Positions 1 through 5,094 of a DNA stretch of 5,410 nucleotides are shown one piece after another. The translations under genes were made by a program, and so were the position numbers. Positions within the stretch are counted from its first letter, which is position 1. Each line of letters begins with the position of its first letter. The stretch is from the NCBI GenBank assembly GCA_937895985.1, contig CALBKL010000311.1, forward strand, positions 1-5,410. The letters are read 5' to 3'. This DNA comes from an uncultured Solobacterium sp. Its GTDB lineage: Bacteria > Bacillota_I > Bacilli_A > Erysipelotrichales > Erysipelotrichaceae. Below the pieces are notes generated by a model that was given only the letters and a program-made list of their open reading frames with translations, was not told the DNA's origin and did no database searches.

Positions 1-47
1 GTACACATAAGTATTATGCCGAAGTAGAAAGGATGGCTTTATGTTAA
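1..47 (+). CDS. Possible 3' end of an upstream gene (partial)
   Basis: The third frame is open from the window edge to a TAA at 45-47 and encodes the tail THKYYAEVERMALC, which reads like the amphipathic helical end of a real protein. It would overlap the first possible start of the next gene (ATG at 41) by 7 bases, a common phage arrangement. A rival reading is frame 1, which ends at TAG 25-27 with a less protein-like tail. Only about 14 residues are visible, so no function can be given. Late-gene activators of the ArpU/RinA type or a small terminase often sit here in related phages, but nothing in these residues proves either. Confidence 0.35.
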   Translation, partial: THKYYAEVERMALC

Positions 48-280
48 ACTTATTAGGAGAGATAATCATGTTGATTTTTGGCTTTATTGTAGCGTTGATT
101 CAATTTATATTTAGCCTTATTCTGTTTGTACTGGTTCTTTATGTCATTTTCCGGTTTTTAAAGAGAAGAGCAGCAGATAAGAGATATATGGAAGAATATC
201 GTCATAAATATAGATTGAGACGTAAAGTAAGACGACAGGAACGTGGTTTCTTCGGAAATATTTTTACTCCATGGGATTGA
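41..280 (+). CDS. Small membrane protein with basic cytoplasmic tail, function unknown
   Basis: I do not recognise this 79-residue protein. Residues about 8-40 form one long hydrophobic stretch (Ile, Leu, Phe, Val rich), long enough for one membrane span or a tight hairpin. It is followed by about 35 residues dense in Arg and Lys (KRR, RLRRKVRRQER) and a GFFGNIF segment near the C-terminus. By the positive-inside rule the basic tail should be cytoplasmic. There are two credible starts: ATG 41 with AAAGGA at 28-33 (7-base spacer), and ATG 68 with AGGAGA at 55-60 (7-base spacer), which would give 70 residues and begin right at the hydrophobic segment. The gene sits directly before the terminase leader. 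It does not look like a small terminase, which would have a helix-turn-helix. A holin-like or accessory membrane role is possible but unsupported. Confidence 0.72.
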   Translation: MLNLLGEIIMLIFGFIVALIQFIFSLILFVLVLYVIFRFLKRRAADKRYMEEYRHKYRLRRKVRRQERGFFGNIFTPWD

Positions 281-320
281 AGAGAATAAGAAACAACGAA
301 TATTAAAACAACAAAATATA

Positions 321-344
321 ATCTTTATTCAACGGAATAAAGAT
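321..344 (+). promoter_or_regulatory. Perfect 10-bp hairpin in terL leader
   Basis: ATCTTTATTC (321-330) is the exact reverse complement of GAATAAAGAT (335-344), with a four-base AACG loop. There is no T-run after it on the + strand, so it is not a + strand terminator. Read on the minus strand it is followed by a T-rich stretch, so a minus-strand terminator is conceivable, though no minus-strand gene is seen nearby. It lies 5 bases before the terminator hairpin that follows. RNA processing or stability signal, protein-binding dyad or packaging-site element are all possible. Confidence 0.55.
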
Positions 345-349
345 ACACC

Positions 350-394
350 AAAGGGTGTACATCTTAGAAAAGATGTATGCCTTTTTTTATTTTT
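350..394 (+). terminator. Intrinsic terminator (or attenuator) just upstream of terL
   Basis: AAAGGGTGTACATCTT (350-365) pairs with AAGATGTATGCCTTTT (370-385) around an AGAA loop. The inner eight pairs are perfect, followed by two G-T wobbles, two G-C pairs, one more G-T wobble and three A-T pairs at the base. Seven T (382-388), one A and five more T follow, which is the classic form of a Rho-independent terminator. It ends only 14 bases before the terL start, and the terL Shine-Dalgarno begins 4 bases after the T-run. It therefore either ends the upstream transcript, with terL served by read-through or antitermination, or acts as an attenuator for the terL transcript. Confidence 0.8.
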
Positions 395-397
395 GCG

Positions 398-403
398 AAG
401 GAG
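398..403 (+). promoter_or_regulatory. Ribosome binding site that fixes the terL start
   Basis: AAGGAG with a 5-base spacer to ATG 409. It decides the start: the same frame is open up to a GTG at 355, but that codon and the in-frame ATG at 373 lie inside the terminator stem and have no Shine-Dalgarno. Confidence 0.85.
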
Positions 404-408
404 AGCAC

Positions 409-2124
409 ATGAAGAACATAGAAAGAATGCAAGGGATATTCAGAAACATTTTGACTGTTATAGGGAATAGGAATGAGTACCAACCATGTGAAGATGGACT
501 TGCGTACCTAATGAAGATGAAGGCAGAATACGTTTCCAAAAACGAACTGCACGAAAACGTATTGGATTTAATTGCAGTATCTGGAAACGTTATGCGATAT
601 GCAGTCGAGCAAGAAGATTATGCACTTGCAGAGAAAATGAGAGAACTCATTTTCAAGATGTACGTATTTGACGCACAAGACTGGTTCGATAGTTTCATGA
701 TAGCGTTGGAATACGATAGAAAGCCTAGAGAGCGATTTTATATCCCACGCAAGAAGATACTCAAGGGCCACGTAGAAACCCTACAGAAACTGGCAGATGG
801 GGATATACAGGAATTATTCTTATCGCAGCCGCCTAGAACTGGTAAGACCACGCTGATTATTTTCTTCATAACCTGGCTTATGGGTAAATACCCACAATTT
901 CCGAACTTGTATGTATCGTATTCTGCGATATTGACTGGTAAGTTTTACGATGGTGTACAAGAAATCTTACAAGATCCACATACATATAATTGGCAAAAGA
1001 TATTTCCAGATAGAGTATTGCCGAATACTAATAACGGATTGTCAAATGCTAAAGACCAAACACTATCTGTAGATACCAAACGCCATTATCCAACGCTTAC
1101 TTGTCGTTCATTGTATGGAACATTGAATGGTGCATGTGACGTTGAAGGGGGAATTTTGATATCAGACGACTTGCTAAGTGGTATTGAAGAAGCACTCAAC
1201 CCAGATAGACTTGAAACTGCATGGGGCAAGGTTGATAACAATATGCTTTCACGTGCAAAGCAAAGCACACGTATTTTATGGATTGGTACTAGATGGAGTA
1301 CAAAAGACCCTATTGGTAGAAGAATGGAACTTCTAAAAACGAATGAGAAGTTTAAGAATCATAAGTGGGCGGATATCAGTATTCCTGCACTCGATGAGAA
1401 CGATGAAAGCAACTTTGAATATGATTATGGGGTTGGTTTTTCTACAGAGACATACCAACAGAAACGTGCTTCCTTTGAGCAAAATGGTGATATTGAATCA
1501 TGGCTTGCACAGTACCAGCAACAACCAATCGATAGAGAAGGAACAGTATTCAACCCTAACGATATGCAATTCTTCGATGGCACTTTACCAGATTTACCAT
1601 GCGATTGGGCGTTTACTACAGTAGACCCTGCATTCGGTGGTGGAGACTTTGTTGCAGGCCCTATATGTAAGGTTTATGGCGATAAAGTGTACGTTGTAGA
1701 TGTCATTTATACCAATGAAGATAAGACGATATCGCAACCTACGATAGCAAGAAAAGCACGTGATAATGGAATTACAACGTTACGTGTAGAAGCAAATAAG
1801 ACACTTGAGAGTTATGTTGAAGGTATTGAAGAAGAATTAAACAAATTGAATTATAAATGCAATGTTGAGATGGTTTCTGCACCAACGCTTGTTGCAAAGA
1901 ACATTCGTATTTATGAGAAGAAATCGGATATTCTTAACCATTTTGTATTCTTGGAGAGTGGTAAACGTTCTAAAGAATATGAACAATTCATGCAGAATGT
2001 GTTTAGTTTCAAAGCCAATGGCAAAAATAAACATGATGACGCACCAGATAGCCTTGCTATGGCTTCTAATATGTATCAAGAGATTTTAATTCCTACAGTT
2101 GAAATTTTCGATAGACCATTCTAA
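409..2124 (+). CDS. terL: Phage terminase large subunit (ATPase/nuclease)
   Basis: TerL is the packaging motor: it docks on the portal, drives DNA into the prohead with ATP and cuts the concatemer. From ATG 409 it has 571 residues. Residues 1-120 are a helical N-terminal extension. The ATPase follows, with Walker A SQPPRTGKTT (139-148, Lys146), Walker B GGILISDD (247-254, Asp253/Asp254, the second acidic residue being Asp and not Glu) and the coupling motif IGTRWS (292-297). The C-terminal RNase H-like nuclease shows TTVDPAFGGGD (catalytic Asp406), VEANKT (Glu461) and HDDAPDSLAMA (542-552, Asp543/544/547). The segment before Walker A, with EYDRKPRERFYIPRKKIL, resembles a TerL type I recall from Firmicutes phages. 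All catalytic residues are present, so the enzyme looks intact. Two stops in tandem (TAA TAA) end the gene. No TerS is visible beside it. Confidence 0.97.
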   Translation: MKNIERMQGIFRNILTVIGNRNEYQPCEDGLAYLMKMKAEYVSKNELHENVLDLIAVSGNVMRYAVEQEDYALAEKMRELIFKMYVFDAQDWFDSFMIALEYDRKPRERFYIPRKKILKGHVETLQKLADGDIQELFLSQPPRTGKTTLIIFFITWLMGKYPQFPNLYVSYSAILTGKFYDGVQEILQDPHTYNWQKIFPDRVLPNTNNGLSNAKDQTLSVDTKRHYPTLTCRSLYGTLNGACDVEGGILISDDLLSGIEEALNPDRLETAWGKVDNNMLSRAKQSTRILWIGTRWSTKDPIGRRMELLKTNEKFKNHKWADISIPALDENDESNFEYDYGVGFSTETYQQKRASFEQNGDIESWLAQYQQQPIDREGTVFNPNDMQFFDGTLPDLPCDWAFTTVDPAFGGGDFVAGPICKVYGDKVYVVDVIYTNEDKTISQPTIARKARDNGITTLRVEANKTLESYVEGIEEELNKLNYKCNVEMVSAPTLVAKNIRIYEKKSDILNHFVFLESGKRSKEYEQFMQNVFSFKANGKNKHDDAPDSLAMASNMYQEILIPTVEIFDRPF

Positions 2125-2141
2125 TAATTTTATTAAAAAAT

Positions 2142-2168
2142 ACAAACGTTATGCTTGTTTTTGCTTTT
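2142..2168 (+). terminator. Weak stem-loop with T-rich tail after terL
   Basis: ACAAAC (2142-2147) can pair with GCTTGT (2153-2158) with one A/C mismatch and a GTTAT loop, followed by TTTTGCTTTT. The stem is short and imperfect, so at best this is a weak pause or partial terminator in the 83-base gap between terL and the portal gene. No convincing promoter follows it. Confidence 0.25.
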
Positions 2169-2207
2169 AAAAGTGATAACTTGACGATGATGAAGGGAAA
2201 CTGATAA

Positions 2208-3608
2208 ATGGCTTATACAGGTAGAAAGAAGATTTTATTAAATGTAGGCAGTATCAATGAGCAGAATATCGTTCAGTGTTTGAAGAAAGCACTCGACATA
2301 CATAAGAAGAACGTAAGAGAAGAAGAATATCTGTACAAATACTATACAGGTAATCAACCTATTCTGAATCGTATCAAGAAAATCAGACCTACTATCAACA
2401 ATAAAATTGTTGTAAACAAGGCAAATGAAATCGTATCGTTCAAGACTGGCTACTTGTTATATTCACCGATTCAATATGCGTCAAAGTCAAACGAGCAATC
2501 GGATGAAATCAGTACCCTTAATTCCTACATGGATGTCAAGAATAAAGTTACAGTCGATAAAGATGTTGTTGATAACATGCATATCTTTGGCTTGGGAGTA
2601 AAGATTCTCTTACAGAGTGATAAAGAGGATGACATTCCGTTTGATTTATACAGTGCTGATCCAAGAAACACGTTTGTAGTTTACAGTTCTTTGCTTATCG
2701 GAGAGCCTGCACTTATCGGAGTACGTATTTATACGGAATCAGATGAAAAAACTGGTATGGATGTTACGACTTACGAGTGCTACACCAAAGACACATACTT
2801 TAAAGTCAAGGAAGATAAGATAGTTGCAAAGCAAGCAAACACGTTGCAACAGATTCCGATTATCGAATATCCACTGAATAACGCACGTATTGGAGCGTTT
2901 GAGATTGTGCTTACACTACTAGACGCAATCAACCTGGTGCAATCCAACAGAATTGATGGAGTAGAGCAATTCGTACAATCACTATTGCTATTCCATAACG
3001 TGGATATTGATACCGAGAAGGTTGAAACACTGAATGAAATTGGTGCTATCAAGTTCAGAGATATCAACCCAAGTTTACAAGGTGAAATCAAATATCTTGT
3101 ATCACAATTGGACCAGTCAAACACACAAACACTCATTGATGACTTGATTGATAATGTACTTGCGATTGTCGGTATGCCACCAACCAAGAAAACAGGAAGT
3201 TCAGCAGAAACTGGTATGGCAACCATCATGCAAGATGGATGGTACTTGGCAGAAGCCAGAGCAAAAGATACAGAAAACTTATTTAAGGCAAGCGAACGAC
3301 AGTCGCTAAAACTTGTTGCATATATTTGCAATAACACGTCCGACTTGATACTGGACTACAAGGACATCGATATCAAGTTCACACGTAAGAACTACGAGAA
3401 TATCCAATCTAAGGTTCAAGTGCTTATTGCAATGTTGCAGAATGAAAAGATTGCTCCACGTTTAGCGTTTGCTACATCAAACTTATTTGTAGATAGTGAA
3501 GGTGCATGGCTTGAATCGCAAGAATATATGAAACAAGCAGAAAATACTGAACAGGAGAAGGAAGTAAATGCAATTCAAACTAACTCCAAGACAGATCCAG
3601 AGAATTGA
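2208..3608 (+). CDS. Phage portal protein, SPP1 gp6-like family
   Basis: The portal forms the dodecameric ring at one vertex of the head, through which TerL packs DNA and to which neck proteins attach. This protein has 466 residues (SPP1 gp6 has about 500). Family features in order: NNKIVVNKANEIVSFKTGYL (64-83), matching the wing/N-terminal signature of this family; SADPRNTFVVYSS (149-161), a conserved 'DPR..FVVY' strand; IPIIEYPLNN (216-225) followed by a helix with LLDAINLVQSNRIDGVEQF; and VGMPP (321-325), then the Ser/Gly/Thr-rich stretch to MQDGW (341-345), around the long stem helix and tunnel loop. The C-terminus is acidic, Gln-rich and probably flexible. The start has AAGGG at 2193-2197 with a 10-base spacer. 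The 3' end overlaps the next small gene by 41 bases. A long open frame on the opposite strand inside it is not credible as a gene. Confidence 0.95.
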   Translation: MAYTGRKKILLNVGSINEQNIVQCLKKALDIHKKNVREEEYLYKYYTGNQPILNRIKKIRPTINNKIVVNKANEIVSFKTGYLLYSPIQYASKSNEQSDEISTLNSYMDVKNKVTVDKDVVDNMHIFGLGVKILLQSDKEDDIPFDLYSADPRNTFVVYSSLLIGEPALIGVRIYTESDEKTGMDVTTYECYTKDTYFKVKEDKIVAKQANTLQQIPIIEYPLNNARIGAFEIVLTLLDAINLVQSNRIDGVEQFVQSLLLFHNVDIDTEKVETLNEIGAIKFRDINPSLQGEIKYLVSQLDQSNTQTLIDDLIDNVLAIVGMPPTKKTGSSAETGMATIMQDGWYLAEARAKDTENLFKASERQSLKLVAYICNNTSDLILDYKDIDIKFTRKNYENIQSKVQVLIAMLQNEKIAPRLAFATSNLFVDSEGAWLESQEYMKQAENTEQEKEVNAIQTNSKTDPEN

Positions 3609-3708
3609 GAAGGAACTAAACAAAAGCAATATCGTAGAAGTGAAGATTGAACGCAATCAAATAGTGTTGATTCAAGTTCTACGAAAATTAGTTCCAGATG
3701 AAAAGTAA
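3568..3708 (+). CDS. 46-residue hypothetical protein overlapping the portal gene
   Basis: ATG 3568 follows a very strong ribosome binding region (AGGAGAAGGA, 3553-3562, 5-base spacer) lying inside the portal gene, and the frame runs to TAA 3706-3708. The peptide starts MQFKLTPRQIQRIEKELNKS, a predicted helix, then continues NIVEVKIERNQIVLIQVLRK, which looks like a two-strand beta hairpin. It is basic and Gln-rich with no membrane segment. Helix-plus-hairpin mini-proteins of this kind are often seen in Firmicutes phages and recall the small YezD/DUF2292-type fold in outline, but that is only a resemblance. The 41-base overlap with the portal suggests translational coupling. Function is unknown; a small virion or head-assembly accessory is a guess from position. 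Confidence 0.7.
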   Translation: MQFKLTPRQIQRIEKELNKSNIVEVKIERNQIVLIQVLRKLVPDEK

Positions 3709-3742
3709 ATAGACCGTTTCCAAACGTGGGAAGGAGAAACCT

Positions 3743-3798
3743 AAAGGGGTATCAAGGTATGTATTCATGCATATCGTGATATCCCTTTTCTTTTATTT
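3743..3798 (+). terminator. Long terminator-like hairpin directly before the gp7-like start codon
   Basis: AAAGGGGTATCA (3743-3754) pairs with TGATATCCCTTT (3777-3788), 12 pairs with one G-T wobble. After one A/G mismatch the stem continues with GGTATGTA (3756-3763) against TGCATATC (3768-3775), closed by a TTCA loop, about 20 pairs in all. The tail is T-rich (TTTTCTTTTATTT, 3786-3798) and runs straight into ATG 3799. The form is that of an intrinsic terminator, yet it lies inside the head operon, so partial termination (level control) or attenuation is likely. A good Shine-Dalgarno (GGGAAGGAG, 3728-3736) lies just before the hairpin and not after it. Confidence 0.7.
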
Positions 3799-3805
3799 AT
3801 GCTAA
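3767..3805 (+). CDS. Possible 12-residue leader peptide
   Basis: ATG 3767, preceded by AAGG (3754-3757) at a 9-base spacing, opens a frame MHIVISLFFYLC that ends at TAA 3803-3805, overlapping the ATG of the gp7-like gene (3799-3801). It lies within the hairpin, so a ribosome translating it would melt the stem and end at the next start codon. This is a pattern expected of translational coupling, but the ORF is so short that chance is a fair explanation. Confidence 0.2.
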   Translation: MHIVISLFFYLC

Positions 3806-4374
3806 CCATTTTAGATTTTGACGAGATACATGCAAACACAGAAAAAATCGTGAATGCATATCTTACTTCCAAGACATTGGAATTAAAGAAGAAACAAGAA
3901 TACATCGAGTATGAACTTTACATGCTATTAGGAAGTTATTACATCGATGGCTTGTATAGCACAGGACTCACAAAGGATATCGATGTCAGTTCATCCGACA
4001 TGCAGTCATGCATTTACAAAAGCATTGCTGGCAAGACATTCAAAGACCGTGTTTACGAATATGTGGCAAATAACGATGTTAAAGCACTTGTTAAGTTACT
4101 TGATAGTGAAGCACATAGGGTGTATGAATCGGCAGCTTATAAGACTGCTACGGACTATCAGAAGGCTACAGGGAAAGAAGTGTTAAAGGAATGGAATACG
4201 CAAGGTGATTTAAAGGTACGTGATACCCACGAATACATCGATTCCATAAAGAAAAAACTTAATGAGCCATTCATAACATTCGATTTGGATGAAGCACAAT
4301 TCCCAGGCGGATTCAGTAATGCTGAAAACAACGTGAATTGTAGATGTTGGTTGAGTTATACAACAAGTTCTTAA
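3799..4374 (+). CDS. Phage minor head protein, SPP1 gp7 / Mu gpF-like
   Basis: This 191-residue protein carries the C-terminal domain of the SPP1 gp7 / Mu F head morphogenesis family: a helical run with DSEAHRVYESAAYKTA (102-117), then KEWNTQGDLKVRDTHEYID (130-148, with Trp132, Arg141 and His144) and the terminal NCRCWLSY motif (180-187, Cys181 and Cys183). In SPP1, gp7 binds the portal, is carried in the head and affects DNA ejection. Family members are often near 300 residues, so the N-terminal part here is short; the frame is open only to 3745 and offers no standard upstream start. ATG 3799 has no Shine-Dalgarno next to it, being preceded by a T-rich tail and the hairpin at 3743-3788. The order portal, gp7, scaffold, capsid matches SPP1-type head modules. 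Confidence 0.85.
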   Translation: MLTILDFDEIHANTEKIVNAYLTSKTLELKKKQEYIEYELYMLLGSYYIDGLYSTGLTKDIDVSSSDMQSCIYKSIAGKTFKDRVYEYVANNDVKALVKLLDSEAHRVYESAAYKTATDYQKATGKEVLKEWNTQGDLKVRDTHEYIDSIKKKLNEPFITFDLDEAQFPGGFSNAENNVNCRCWLSYTTSS

Positions 4375-4505
4375 CAGTCCACAGACTGTTAGATATGCGG
4401 AAGGGAAGTCGCAATACAAAATTCGCACATACAGGTAGAGAAACCTTAAATCGCAAATTTAAACAGTTAGGGAAAACTATAATCGCAGGAGAAAAAACAA
4501 TATGA
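4344..4505 (+). CDS. Possible 53-residue basic ORF coupled to the scaffold gene
   Basis: A frame from ATG 4344 (inside the end of the gp7-like gene) runs to TGA 4503-4505, which overlaps the scaffold start as ATGA, the common signature of translational coupling. A second start at ATG 4395 would give 36 residues beginning MRKGSRNTKFAHTGRETLNR. The product is strongly basic and unlike any family I know. Neither start has a Shine-Dalgarno sequence, and the scaffold has its own good one inside this frame, so it may be a chance opening. It fills the otherwise empty 127 bases between the gp7-like and scaffold genes. Confidence 0.3.
   Translation: MLVELYNKFLTVHRLLDMRKGSRNTKFAHTGRETLNRKFKQLGKTIIAGEKTI
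4372..4391 (+). promoter_or_regulatory. Perfect 8-bp hairpin spanning the gp7-like stop codon
   Basis: TAACAGTC (4372-4379) is the exact reverse complement of GACTGTTA (4384-4391), with a CACA loop; the TAA is the stop codon of the gp7-like gene. No T-run follows, so it is not a terminator. It could mark an RNA-stability or processing site between the minor head and scaffold genes. Confidence 0.5.
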
Positions 4506-5077
4506 GTTCTTTAAAAGAGTTATTAGGTAAAGCCTACAAAGAAGGAATGTCACTAGAAGAAATCGATACTGCACTAGCAGATATGACGTTCCACACAGAC
4601 AGTGATTTTACAAATCTGAAAAACAACATTTCAAAACTTACTTCTGAATGCAAAGAGTGGAAAACAAAATATCAAAGCACTCTTGACGCTGGCGAACTAG
4701 CAAAGCAACAAGCAGAAGAAGAAAGAACAAACATGTTGAATGAATTGAACTTGTTGAAACGTGAAAAGAACATCGCAGATTTAAAATCACAGTTCTTGGG
4801 TATTGGCTATGGCGAAGAATTGGCAAGCGATACCGCAATCGCAACATTAGATGGCAATACTGCAAAGGTATTGGAAAACCAAAAGAAATTTGCAGACCAA
4901 TTAGTCGCAAACACTAAGAAAGACTTGATTAAAGACAATCCTAAACCACAAGGCGCAGGAAGTGGAAATGCTGATGTAATGACGAGAGAGAAGTTCAGTA
5001 AACTTCCGCCTAAAGAAAAGGCAGATTTCATCGCAAACCACAGAGACGAGTATGACGCAATTTATTCAGAAAATTAA
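4502..5077 (+). CDS. Capsid scaffolding protein
   Basis: Scaffolding proteins guide coat assembly into a prohead and leave before or during packaging. This 191-residue product has the expected build: a short N-terminal helical region (SSLKELLGKAYKEG), a highly charged Glu/Lys/Gln-rich region from about 35 to 97 likely to form a coiled coil, a middle helical part with Ala and Leu, a Gly/Pro/Asn-rich linker (146-157, NPKPQGAGSGNA), and a C-terminal amphipathic helical pair starting MTREKFSKLPPKEK (160-173) and ending in DEYDAI. This C-terminal pattern is typical of scaffold proteins encoded just before the capsid gene and is the usual coat-binding end. The start has AGGAGA at 4487-4492 with a 9-base spacer. 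It lies 17 bases before the capsid gene, so the two are co-transcribed. No protease motif is seen. Confidence 0.85.
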   Translation: MSSLKELLGKAYKEGMSLEEIDTALADMTFHTDSDFTNLKNNISKLTSECKEWKTKYQSTLDAGELAKQQAEEERTNMLNELNLLKREKNIADLKSQFLGIGYGEELASDTAIATLDGNTAKVLENQKKFADQLVANTKKDLIKDNPKPQGAGSGNADVMTREKFSKLPPKEKADFIANHRDEYDAIYSEN

Positions 5078-5094
5078 AAGGAGACAAAAAGAAA

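Noticed and set aside
355..408. GTG 355 (or ATG 373) as the start of TerL
   Set aside because: Both codons sit in the terminator stem and lack a Shine-Dalgarno; the added residues (MYILEKMYAFFYFCEGEH) are a translation of the hairpin and T-run. ATG 409 has AAGGAG at 5 bases.
243..470. Plus-strand frame of 75 codons across the terL leader
   Set aside because: It starts with GTG in the end of the membrane protein gene, crosses both hairpins and runs into terL out of frame, with no ribosome site.
2151..2204. 17-residue ORF (MLVFAFKSDNLTMMKGN) ending just before the portal start
   Set aside because: No ribosome binding site and AT-rich low-complexity origin; it resembles the mini-ORF before gp7 only in position.
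2181..2209. TTGACG with an ATAAAT 17 bases downstream as a portal promoter
   Set aside because: The -10 match is only three of six and falls on the start codon of the portal gene, so RNA would begin inside the gene.
2780..3337. Long minus-strand open frame (185 codons) inside the portal gene
   Set aside because: It starts with GTG, has no ribosome binding site, lies wholly within a confident portal gene, and its Ser/Ile/Leu-rich product looks like reverse-strand reading of the portal codons.
4409..4487. Four TCGCA copies (4409, 4423, 4451, 4483) as operator-like repeats
   Set aside because: Spacing is irregular (14, 28, 32) and the same five bases recur within the scaffold gene as Ile-Ala or similar codons, so composition explains them.
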